From: Deinandra increscens subsp. villosa
Lineage: Eukaryota; Streptophyta; Magnoliopsida; Asterales; Asteraceae
NCBI GenBank assembly: GCA_039602395.1
Contig: JBCNJP010000008.1
Location: 24,436,653 to 24,500,652 of the forward strand
DNA length: 64,000 bases
Reading direction: 5' to 3'
Both the position numbers and the translations under genes were made by a program. Shown piece after piece: positions 31,990 through 40,314 of this stretch (its first letter is position 1; each line of letters begins with the position of its first letter). The notes under the pieces are model-generated. The model did no database searches, was not told where the DNA came from, and saw only the letters and a list, made by a program, of their open reading frames with translations.

Positions 31990-34900
31990 TCACATAAAAT
32001 ACGCTTTGAGGTGTATGGCATTCCAAGCTCTTGGCAGAGGTTCTCCTTCCATATTCACCAAACGGTATGCCCCCTTACCTTCTTCAGAATCAATAAGGTA
32101 AGGGCCTTCCCACTTGGGTGCCAACTTCCCATCAGCAGGATTGGTAGTATTCTGAAAAGCTTTCCTCAAGACCAAGTCACCTACTTGGAATCTTCTCAGC
32201 CTGGTGTTCTTGTTATAAGATTTTGCTATCCGCTGTTGATAAGAAGCCATCCGGATTTTGGCCATATCTCTGAGCTCCTCAACTGTTTCGAGATCCTGAA
32301 GGAGATTCTGGCTATTGGTTTCAGGATCCTGGCAGTTGACTCTGGCTGTCGGGAGTACCATTTCTGTAGGGATCACAGCTTCTGCCCCAAACACTAACGA
32401 GAATGGCGTTTGGCCAGTAGCATTTTTAGGTGTAGTTCTGTCTGCCCAAAGGACAAATGGCAGCTCCTCAGCCCATTTACCTTTCTTGGAGCCCAACTTC
32501 TTTTTGAGATTGTTGATGATGATTTTATTGCTGGATTCTGCCTGCCCATTAGCCTGAGGGTGGACAGGTGTTGAAGTGATCATCTTGATGCCCCAGCTTT
32601 CACAAAAGCTTGTTGTTCTCTTGCCTATAAACTGGGAGCCATTATCGCATATGATCTCTGCCGGAATCCCAAATCTAGTGAGGATGTTCCTCTTGATGAA
32701 GGATATCACTTCCTTTTCTCTCACTTGAACATAGGCTTCTGCTTCAATCCACTTGGAGAAGTAATCCGTCATGGCAAGCATAAACACTTTTCCTCCGGGA
32801 GCCTTTGGCAGCTTACCCACAATATCCATGCCCCATTTCATGAAGGGCCATGGGGATATTATAGGATGCAGATGCTCAGCAGGTTGGTGGAGGATATTGC
32901 CATGCCTTTGACAAGCATCGCATTTTTGTGAGAAGCTCGCGGCATCCTTCTTCATGGTTGGCCAATAGTATCCGAACCTGAGAACCTTAGAGAACAGTGC
33001 CCTGCCCCCGGTATGGTTTCCACAATCTCCACTATGGATATCTTCAAGCACCTCTAGAGCTTCTGACTTCTCTAAGCACCTTAAGTAGACACCTGCAAGA
33101 GATCTTTTATATAGAATATTATCAATTATAGTATAGGGTACTACCTTTGTGCGAAAAGCTCTGGGGTTTTCGCCCTTTGGAATTTCCCCATCTTTGAGAT
33201 ATTTCCGGATCGGGTAGGTCCAGGATTCCTGAGCATCTTCAGGATTCTCAACATCTGCACCTGTATCATCGTCAACAGCCTGAGCTTCCTGTAGAGCTAT
33301 CGCTGGCGTCAAGATGTGAGTTATTGGAATTTTGACATTCTCAGGGATCCTGAGTGATGAAGCCAAGTTTGCCAAGGCGTCGGCTTCTGCATTATCTTCT
33401 CTTGGTACCTGCGAAATGCTAAAATTTTCGAAAAATAGAGACAATTTTTTAACAATTTCAAGATATTTGATCAGATTCTCCCCTCTCACTGCATAAGAGC
33501 CATTAAATTGGTTAGTTAATAAGAGAGAATCAACAAACACTTGTATAGATAGGATTCCCATATCCTTAGCCAGCTGTAATCCAGCAATTAAAGCCTCATA
33601 TTCAGCTTCATTATTGGTAGCCTGGAATTCACAGGATATGGATAGAGGTATTATGTCCCCCTGTGGCGATTTTAGCAGGATTCCCAGCCCTGTTCCTCTG
33701 ACATTCGAGGAGCCGTCGGTATAGAGGATCCAGTCTTCTTTGAGCTTCTCAAGTTGCTGGACTTCCTTTTCAACCTCTGGTTCAATGTCACTGCTGAAAT
33801 CCGCCACAAAGTCAGCTAATGCTTGGGATTTGATTGCTGTTCTTGGTTCATACTTGATGTCGTAGGCACTCAGTTTGACTGCCCACTTAGCCATCCTTCC
33901 TGACATTTCCGGCTTCCTGAGAACTGCCTTGATAGGATAGTTAGACATCACAATTATAGTATGGGTTTCAAAATAATGTCTAAGTTTAGTGGAAGCCATT
34001 ATAAGAGATAAAATTAACTTTTCAAGGTGAGAATACCTGGATTCTGCGTCTAGCAGAGTTTTACTTACATAATATACCGGATGCTGCTGACCTTGATGGT
34101 TTTTTACCAGGACTGCACTGATTGAGCTTCCGGAAACAGCGAGATATAAATATAACGGCTCCCCATCATCTGGTTTCATCAATAACGGGGCTGCTGACAG
34201 GTAGTCTTTCAGGCATCTCAGGGCTTCTTCATGCTTCTGAGTCCATTCGAACTTCTTGTTTTTCTTCAGGATATCATAGAAATCCTTACTTTTTTCTGAG
34301 GATCTTGAAATGAACCTGTTGAGCGCTGCGATTCTCCCTGTCAACCTTTGTACTTCTTTAACATTCGATGGGGACTTCAAATTTAGGATCGCTTTGATCT
34401 GCTCTGGACTTGCTTCTATCCCTCTTTCAGTAACCATGTAGCCTAGGAATTTTCCAGCTCGCACCCCAAAGTGGCACTTAGAGGGGTTGAGCTTCATGTT
34501 ATACTGATCAATGATATCGAAGGCTGTTTGGAGATCCCTGACATGATCTTCAGCCTTTTTGGATTTCACTACCATGTCATCTATGTAGACTTCCATCGTG
34601 TCCCCCAGTTGCTCTTTAAACATCATATTAACGAGCCTCTGGTAGGTGGCACCTGCATTTCTCAAACCAAAGGGCATAGCAGTATAACAATATATACCTG
34701 TTGGAGTCATAAATGCCGTATGCTCCTGATCGCATGGTTCCATCTGAATTTGTTGGAATCCTGCCGAGGCATCCATAAAGGTGAGCATCTCGTGACCAGC
34801 CGTGGCATCCACCATAGCATCAATATGGGGAAGTGGAAACGGATCCTTAGGACAGGCTTTGTTCAAGTCTGTGTAGTCGACACAAACTCTCCACTTTCCA

Positions 34901-35292
34901 TTCTTCTTCTGGACCACCACCACGTTTGCTAGCCATCTAGGGTACTTGACTTCTCTGATCATCTTTGTTTTGAGAAGCTTGTCGACTTCCTCCTGGATGA
35001 TTATATTCTTCTCTGGAGCAAACTTCCTCCTTTTTTGCTGTATAGGCCTGAAAGAAGGATCTAAACCAAGTCTATGAGTAATTACATGTTTAGGGATACC
35101 TGTCATATCTTCATGCTTCCATGCGAAAGTTGAAGTTCTGGCTTTGAGAAGCTGGAGTAATTCCTGCTCAACATTTGTTGGGATGCTTGTTCCCACGAGC
35201 ACCTTGATTTCCGGATTCCCAGGGTCTAGAGGCACTTCTTTGACTTCCAGCTCCCTGTCCTCCTGCAATTCAGGTGCCTTTTTCTGTAATTG
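31990..35292 (-). CDS. pol: Pol: reverse transcriptase, two RNase H domains, integrase
   Basis: Open from the codon after TAG 35293-35295 to the stop at 31990-31992. The first in-frame Met is at 35268 (1092 residues from there), but translation most likely enters by readthrough. Counted from that Met: RT about 85-345, with FMDA (D166) and YIDD (228-231); first RNase H about 345-490, whose first catalytic Asp is missing (LAVSGSS where TDAS is expected); second, archaeal-type RNase H about 510-640, with D518, E556, D580 and D630 visible; integrase about 735-1092, with zinc ligands H745, H752, C783 and C786 and the catalytic triad D814, D875, E911 (35 residues between the last two). Dual RNase H with a degenerate first domain is characteristic of Tat. 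It copies the RNA and inserts the DNA. All key motifs are intact. Confidence 0.95.
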   Translation of the reverse strand, partial: QLQKKAPELQEDRELEVKEVPLDPGNPEIKVLVGTSIPTNVEQELLQLLKARTSTFAWKHEDMTGIPKHVITHRLGLDPSFRPIQQKRRKFAPEKNIIIQEEVDKLLKTKMIREVKYPRWLANVVVVQKKNGKWRVCVDYTDLNKACPKDPFPLPHIDAMVDATAGHEMLTFMDASAGFQQIQMEPCDQEHTAFMTPTGIYCYTAMPFGLRNAGATYQRLVNMMFKEQLGDTMEVYIDDMVVKSKKAEDHVRDLQTAFDIIDQYNMKLNPSKCHFGVRAGKFLGYMVTERGIEASPEQIKAILNLKSPSNVKEVQRLTGRIAALNRFISRSSEKSKDFYDILKKNKKFEWTQKHEEALRCLKDYLSAAPLLMKPDDGEPLYLYLAVSGSSISAVLVKNHQGQQHPVYYVSKTLLDAESRYSHLEKLILSLIMASTKLRHYFETHTIIVMSNYPIKAVLRKPEMSGRMAKWAVKLSAYDIKYEPRTAIKSQALADFVADFSSDIEPEVEKEVQQLEKLKEDWILYTDGSSNVRGTGLGILLKSPQGDIIPLSISCEFQATNNEAEYEALIAGLQLAKDMGILSIQVFVDSLLLTNQFNGSYAVRGENLIKYLEIVKKLSLFFENFSISQVPREDNAEADALANLASSLRIPENVKIPITHILTPAIALQEAQAVDDDTGADVENPEDAQESWTYPIRKYLKDGEIPKGENPRAFRTKVVPYTIIDNILYKRSLAGVYLRCLEKSEALEVLEDIHSGDCGNHTGGRALFSKVLRFGYYWPTMKKDAASFSQKCDACQRHGNILHQPAEHLHPIISPWPFMKWGMDIVGKLPKAPGGKVFMLAMTDYFSKWIEAEAYVQVREKEVISFIKRNILTRFGIPAEIICDNGSQFIGKRTTSFCESWGIKMITSTPVHPQANGQAESSNKIIINNLKKKLGSKKGKWAEELPFVLWADRTTPKNATGQTPFSLVFGAEAVIPTEMVLPTARVNCQDPETNSQNLLQDLETVEELRDMAKIRMASYQQRIAKSYNKNTRLRRFQVGDLVLRKAFQNTTNPADGKLAPKWEGPYLIDSEEGKGAYRLVNMEGEPLPRAWNAIHLKAYFM

Positions 35293-35295
35293 CTA
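35287..35295 (-). promoter_or_regulatory. leaky-stop context TAG-CAATTA in the intact element
   Basis: On the minus strand gag-protease ends GGA TAG and continues CAA TTA CAG in the same frame as pol. CAATTA fits the CARYYA readthrough consensus. It is the only stop between the two otherwise open frames. Confidence 0.8.
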
Positions 35296-37845
35296 TCCCT
35301 TCGTCACCTTAGTGGTGTTCTTCATTGAAGTTGAATAACAGTTCTTAGCTTCCTGCTGGTCGCTTTCAATTCTCACAACTCCCCAGGGTGTAGGAAGCTT
35401 GATACATTGGTGATAAGTTGAAGGGACTGCCTTCATCTCGTGAATCCATGGCCTGCCAAGAATAATATTGCAACAAGAGAGAGAATCTATAACACAGAAT
35501 TTTTGCATAGAGTTTACCCCCTCTATATATACCGGCAGCCTGATATCCCCAACGGTGCTTTTAGTTTCACCGCTGAAGCCAACTAAGACTGAGGATCTTG
35601 CAACTATTTCAGTTTCCGGGATCCCCATCTTTTTTAGTACATCAAGACGGATTATATTTACTGAGCTTCCATTATCAATCAGGATCCTGCGAACAAAATG
35701 GTTAGCAATATATAAAGTAACCACAAGACTATCATGATGAGGATCCTGAACATGAGAACGGTCACTCTCATCAAAGGATATAAGCTTGTCCTGAGTTAGG
35801 GTGGACGTCCGGACAGGTTTGTCACCCTGTTCAGATTTGGATTCCTTAGCATGCTTCTTGGCTGAGGAATACGAAGTGCCGCAGATGTCTGAGCCTCCTG
35901 AGATGAAGTTGATTATCTGGGCATCCTGGGGTGGAGAAGCTGCCCTCTGAGGCACCTTGTCGGCTTCCTGAGTCTTTATCTTCTTTCTGCCAATCAATTC
36001 TTTAAGATGCCCCTTGCTGAGTAGATAGCTGATTTCCTTTCGGAGTGCTATACATTCATCTGTTAGGTGGCCAAAATCTTCATGGAAGGCACACCACTTG
36101 GTCTTGTCTTTCCAGGATCCTTGCTTGGTATCCTTCCTGGGCCATCTTGCTTTTTCGCCTAGATCCTGCATAGCACACATCAAACCACCAATGTCAACGG
36201 AAAAACAGTATTCAGATACCTTAGGATACTCCTCCTCATCATCATCTTGGTCGACGGCATTGACTTTGTGATTTTCCGGTTTGGAGTATGGACGAGATCT
36301 ATACGGCTTCCCGGGGGATTCCGCCTTCTTGCTGTTAGGGTCATATTTAGGAACCTCCAATCTTTGGTGGATCCTTTTGTCATCTTCCAAACGGATAAAT
36401 CTCAAAGCTCTACTGCGTACTTCGTCAAGGTTCCTGCAAGGAGCCATGACAAGGTCATCATAAAATCGTGAATCTTTGGAGAGCCCCATTTTAAAGGCTT
36501 CCACGGCTGCTGCCATATCCAGATTAGGAATCTCAAGAGATTCTCGTCCAAATCTGGCAATGTAATCCCTGAGAGGCTCATCTGGCTTCTGAATTATTCG
36601 GTACAGGTCACCTGTGAGCTTCTCAAAGGTCCTGCTGCAAGAAAATTGATTGTTAAACAAGTTAACTAAGTGAGAAAATGATGTAATAGTGTTAGGAGGA
36701 ATGCTCAGTAGCCATTTCATGGCTGGTCCTGTTAAGGTTGAACCAAAGCCTTTGCATAGACAGGCTTCTTTAATTCCTGCCGGAATGGGATTGATCTCCA
36801 TACGCTCCCGGTAATGTGCCACGTGTTCTTCAGGATCTGTGGTTCCATCATAGAGCTTCATGCTTGGAGTCTGGAAACGCTTCGGGATCTCCACCTGAGA
36901 TATTGGCCAGGCAAATCTGGAGATCTTGTGGCTTTCCAAAGGAACTTCAGGGATAGGTTTCAGGATCCCTGGAACATTTGATATCATTTCTTTCAACTTC
37001 TGGAGCTCCCTAGCGATACTTGGATGAATACCTGCATCATAAGGAGCACCCTGGTTAGAAACAATAGGGATTGAATTGGACATGTTACCTGGGTCAGGAA
37101 TCTGGACTGGAATCCCGGAACCATATCCATAGCCCGCTGGGAAGCTCGGCTCTGTGGTGGTCGCTGTTTGCATGGGGATAACGTCTCCGTCATGCACTTC
37201 TGAGGAGCTAGTCTTAAAGATTCCTGCAGAAACAGAAGGGTTAGAGTATTGATATCCTTGAGGGTTCTGGCTTGGATTTCCAACAGAAAAAGGATATCCT
37301 TGAGACGGCAAGGCTGAGGATCCCAACAATGATGGAATCCAAGGACTCTTGTAGCGTGACTGTGAGGATTCTGGTGGGAAAGCTCCTGAGAATCCAGCGG
37401 TACTCTCCACGTTTCCAGCGGCTTGAGAAGTTATTGTAGGAGCTGTAGTGAAGCCTGATGCTGATTTGTAATTGTAGCGAGACGGATCTGAGGATCCTGA
37501 AGCATTGAAATCAAGATGCCTAGGAAGCAGAGGGCTTTGTTCTTCCATGGGCTTCCTAGATTTCTTTAGCTCTTCAATCTCCTTCATCACCGTTAAGTTG
37601 GTTTTTTCTTGCTGATCCATTTGATTCTTTACCTGCTTAATCAAGGAAAACAAATCACTGTTAGTAATAATAGGATCAACAGATTGGACCTGGGATCCTG
37701 TGAAGACAGGATAATCAGTTTTTCTCGGCTGCTCGTCCACTTTCTTCTGACGGTCATTGGTCTTCTTCTGGCTTCCTGGGATGGAAGGAAGAGGAGGAAT
37801 GGAAGATGATGTAGAGGCCGAGACAGTTTTTTGCGGGTTTGACAT
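35293..37845 (-). CDS. gag-pro: Gag-protease polyprotein
   Basis: I start at ATG 37845 (MSNPQKTVSAS), giving 850 residues. The frame is open up to 37944, but that upstream Met lies in the LTR, before the PBS. The first ~300 residues are low-complexity (S, P, G, Q), with a short helix LQKLKEMISNVPGIL. The Gag core follows (VEIPKRFQTPSMKLYDGT; CLCKGFGSTLTGPAMKWLL; FNNQFSCSRTFEKLTGDLY). Next comes a knuckle-like CAFHEDFGHLTDEC, spaced CX2HX4HX4C, with His in place of the second Cys. Near the C-terminus lies an aspartic protease (RILIDNGSSVNII with D-N-G-S-S; later NIILGRPWIH). It forms the particle and processes the polyprotein. The copies at 21454 and 40315 read D-G-G at the protease site. Confidence 0.94.
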   Translation of the reverse strand: MSNPQKTVSASTSSSIPPLPSIPGSQKKTNDRQKKVDEQPRKTDYPVFTGSQVQSVDPIITNSDLFSLIKQVKNQMDQQEKTNLTVMKEIEELKKSRKPMEEQSPLLPRHLDFNASGSSDPSRYNYKSASGFTTAPTITSQAAGNVESTAGFSGAFPPESSQSRYKSPWIPSLLGSSALPSQGYPFSVGNPSQNPQGYQYSNPSVSAGIFKTSSSEVHDGDVIPMQTATTTEPSFPAGYGYGSGIPVQIPDPGNMSNSIPIVSNQGAPYDAGIHPSIARELQKLKEMISNVPGILKPIPEVPLESHKISRFAWPISQVEIPKRFQTPSMKLYDGTTDPEEHVAHYRERMEINPIPAGIKEACLCKGFGSTLTGPAMKWLLSIPPNTITSFSHLVNLFNNQFSCSRTFEKLTGDLYRIIQKPDEPLRDYIARFGRESLEIPNLDMAAAVEAFKMGLSKDSRFYDDLVMAPCRNLDEVRSRALRFIRLEDDKRIHQRLEVPKYDPNSKKAESPGKPYRSRPYSKPENHKVNAVDQDDDEEEYPKVSEYCFSVDIGGLMCAMQDLGEKARWPRKDTKQGSWKDKTKWCAFHEDFGHLTDECIALRKEISYLLSKGHLKELIGRKKIKTQEADKVPQRAASPPQDAQIINFISGGSDICGTSYSSAKKHAKESKSEQGDKPVRTSTLTQDKLISFDESDRSHVQDPHHDSLVVTLYIANHFVRRILIDNGSSVNIIRLDVLKKMGIPETEIVARSSVLVGFSGETKSTVGDIRLPVYIEGVNSMQKFCVIDSLSCCNIILGRPWIHEMKAVPSTYHQCIKLPTPWGVVRIESDQQEAKNCYSTSMKNTTKVTKG

Positions 37846-37912
37846 TTTTTGGGATTGGAGATCAAATGAAGTGAATGATATATGGGATTTTGGTAGGATT
37901 AAGCACCACTTG

Positions 37913-37930
37913 CCCCACGGTGGGCGCCAA
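37913..37930 (-). other. primer-binding site
   Basis: Minus strand TTGGCGCCCACCGTGGGG, two bases after the 5' LTR; identical to 21361-21378. Confidence 0.93.
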
Positions 37931-37932
37931 AC

Positions 37933-38799
37933 TGTTTTGGTCAAAAATTCACAAAGGAATTTCGTATTCCAAACTTAGAATGTGAGGTAGTGTGCTTGCT
38001 AATATGTTCGAAATGTAAAACTGAACACAAGGATGTAACGAGGGAAAAATCCAGGATTCTTCGAGTTGCCTCTAGGAATCCTAGCAAAAAAACCTCGGGA
38101 GCCGGCCTGAAGAGCCCGCTACCACACAATTTTATTGATAGGAAACTGAAAATTACAAGTGTTTTGGAGGTTTGATCGATCAGGCTAAGTGTTACAGAGA
38201 TCGTATGCTATCAGAGCTAATGTGAGAGTGAGTTGTGTGTGTCCCTAAGTCGATCAAAACCTCTATTTATATAGTTACAAGGTAATAACCGAAAGTGCTA
38301 AAAATAAGGGATTCCATTCCTAAGTCTTTGTGAACGTTAGGAATCAGTTATGGCACGTTCTTTAATGCTTGACCTGGTCTTTAGCCTTCATTTACACGTC
38401 CCTTTAAGCCTGCAATTAATTAGGACACATGGACAATTGAAACGGTTAGTCAATAACTGCATTTCAGGATACCGAACCTGTCAGGATACTGAACCACTTG
38501 AGCTTCCGGCAAGGATCCTGAAACAAAACAACCAACTGTCCTATATTTTAGGGATTCTCCCCATTGAGTCAATATGAACGTTGTGGACCACTTAGTCCAC
38601 GTTCTTTAGTCTTTGTCCGAGTCTTTAGGCTTGTTTTACACGTTTTCTTTACCTGCAAGCAAATAAATACGAGGAACAACATAGCGGTTAGTCGATAACT
38701 GTAATTCAGGATGCCCGAACCTATCAGGATTCTCAACCCGTCTGAGGATACTGGACCACTTGAGCTTCCGCCGAGGATCCCGAAATATCAGCCCAAACA
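37933..38799 (-). repeat. 5' LTR of the minus-strand Tat element
   Basis: 867 bp. The TATA box ctatataaatag (minus strand, 38263-38274) should drive the genomic RNA. It is followed inward by GT and the PBS. Confidence 0.96.
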
Positions 38800-38804
38800 C
38801 CAAG
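38800..38804. repeat. target-site duplication CCAAG, right
   Basis: CCAAG directly outside the 5' LTR, identical to 29766-29770. Confidence 0.95.
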
Positions 38805-39132
38805 CAATGGGAAGAGTCTGGGCGTAGGCAAGGCCGGTAGCTTCGAAGAATTCAGCCACTAACCCAGTGAAAGGATATGAAAGCCCCATGGAGAAAGGAG
38901 TGAAAGGAAAGCAGACCCAGGTTGCGGAACAGAAATCCGCCCTAAGTCTCCTGTCAAAGGGCCTAACCTCGGCACCATCAGGAAGGAGACCGGACGCCAA
39001 CAAACAGGTAATGTCGGCGTCGGAGAAGTTGCAGGTTTCCGTTTCCGGAGCTTGCAGATACTTCTGATCGAGGAAATCCTCAATCCCGGTCTTTTTGGCC
39101 GCCGTTTCCGATCGGATTTTCTTACGAGTCAT
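38800..39132 (-). pseudogene. antisense gene, subfamily B: exon 1, N-terminal part
   Basis: ATG at 39130-39132 (MTRKKIRSETAAKKTGIEDF). It continues with LSYPFTGLVAEFFEATGLA and YAQTLPIAW, the region resembling Transposase_28, and is open to 38800. Here the minus-strand Tat element was inserted with a CCAAG duplication. Counting one CCAAG, the frame runs straight on into 29765 (W then RILGTLD), so this exon was intact when it was hit. The start is supported by matching MTK/MTR-K-RIRxE starts at 48385 and 50530. Confidence 0.9.
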
Positions 39133-39262
39133 AGCAACGTAATAAAAGAAAGAAATCAGGGGAAGGATTACCTGATCGGAAAGGACTGAAGGCCGGAGGT
39201 GTCGATGAAAAGCTTTGCTCTCGAAAAAACTGATGTGAGAAAAGAGAAAGGTTAATGGCGCA

Positions 39263-39268
39263 TTTAAA
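39263..39268 (-). promoter_or_regulatory. TATA-like box of antisense gene, subfamily B
   Basis: TTTAAA about 131 bp upstream of the ATG at 39132, at the same spacing as the boxes of the subfamily A copies. The whole stretch 39133-39427 is the non-coding 5' side of the antisense gene, ending in the purine tract (tatgggggcaat) before the LTR. Confidence 0.55.
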
Positions 39269-39427
39269 GGAGGGTAGAAGTTGCAGAGGTGATGGGAAGT
39301 TACCCTCGACGTGGCATCATGGGTACTAAATAAACGGACATGATCGAAATAGGCGTGGATTAGACCTCAATTTGAAATTTTCACAGCTGTAATCCCTATC
39401 TACAACTTGGGAAAATATGGGGGCAAT

Positions 39428-40314
39428 TGTTATACCCTAAATCTTCGGCTGGTAATCCAGGGTACAGGTATAGACCAGGGGCAGGTATGACCCAGGAATC
39501 GTATGACCCTGAATTTGGCAGGTAATGTTCGGTGACCCTGAATGTGTCAATAGTAAAGTGATGACCCAGGATGTCGACTTCATACAGGGAAGTTTACATT
39601 CATTTTATTCTATGTTAATATGATCTAAAATGTGTATAATCCAGGGTTATCCTTATTTTATAGATGACCTAGCATGTAGAAATGACCCTGCATGCTAGGG
39701 CATTGTCACTAACGGTTTATGTGTCTATATCTGATCAAGGATAGGTTGACGAAGTCTACTAACGGTCGCATAAAACAAGCTAAAGACTTATTTCGCACGT
39801 GGTCAAACTCAGTTAGCTGGAAACTCGGTCAACCAACTGAAAGAGACGTTGAAGAGGAGATCCTTGGAATATCGGACAAGTTGTTGAAGATCTAGGACAC
39901 TTAGTCGTTTATTCAGCTCATTCGAGCTTTACTCATTGTATTCTCATTCCTCTGCATACTCATTGTACTCAAACATTTACGTGATCAATAAATTGGAAGT
40001 GTGTGTTATCGCTACCCGGGGTTTTTATGCCGGCGGCGCCTTAGAGACATCTAAGGGCTAAGGGCTTTTCCCTAGTAAAATTCTCGGTCTTCCTACTTGC
40101 ATTCAAGGCTTCATTTGTGTTATTTAATTTCTTAATCGATTTCGCAACTAAACTTACATTTTAACCCAGGATTCTGGCTTTTGTCCCTGGAATTCAGCTG
40201 TTATCCCAGGATTTTTACAAACCATTTTCATTCATTAATCCTAGGCACCAAACCTCACAATCTAATTTGGTTCAATTCTTACTAATTTTGTTTGAGTAAT
40301 TTTTAGCCAAAACA
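39428..40314 (+). repeat. LTR, subfamily B (array LTR 3)
   Basis: 887 bp, starts TGTTATACCCTAAATCTTCGG, ends ttttagccaaaaca. It is directly preceded by the polypurine tract of copy 3. Unlike LTR 2 it is not followed by a PBS: gag sequence starts at the next base. Confidence 0.93.

Larger units (their letters stand above)
29771..38799 (-). mobile_element. nearly intact Tat-lineage gypsy element
   Basis: 9029 bp. The LTRs (29771-30638 and 37933-38799) start TGTTTGGG and end CCAAAACA in the minus orientation and are flanked by the 5-bp duplication CCAAG (29766-29770, 38800-38804). It has a PBS, gag-protease, in-phase stop, pol with intact catalytic motifs, a 3' region with tandem repeats, and a purine tract. 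I count about 17 differences between the LTRs over about 868 bp (about 98% identity), so the insertion is recent. It belongs to a family related to, but distinct from, the plus-strand array. No antisense gene remains, apart from a possible promoter and a small remnant at about 30760-30910. Confidence 0.96.

Noticed and set aside
21359..40314. Copy 3 as a normal complete element with its own LTR pair (20695 and 39428)
   Set aside because: The two LTRs are not a pair: the left is an A/B chimera missing a block, the right is pure B; there is no target duplication outside them.
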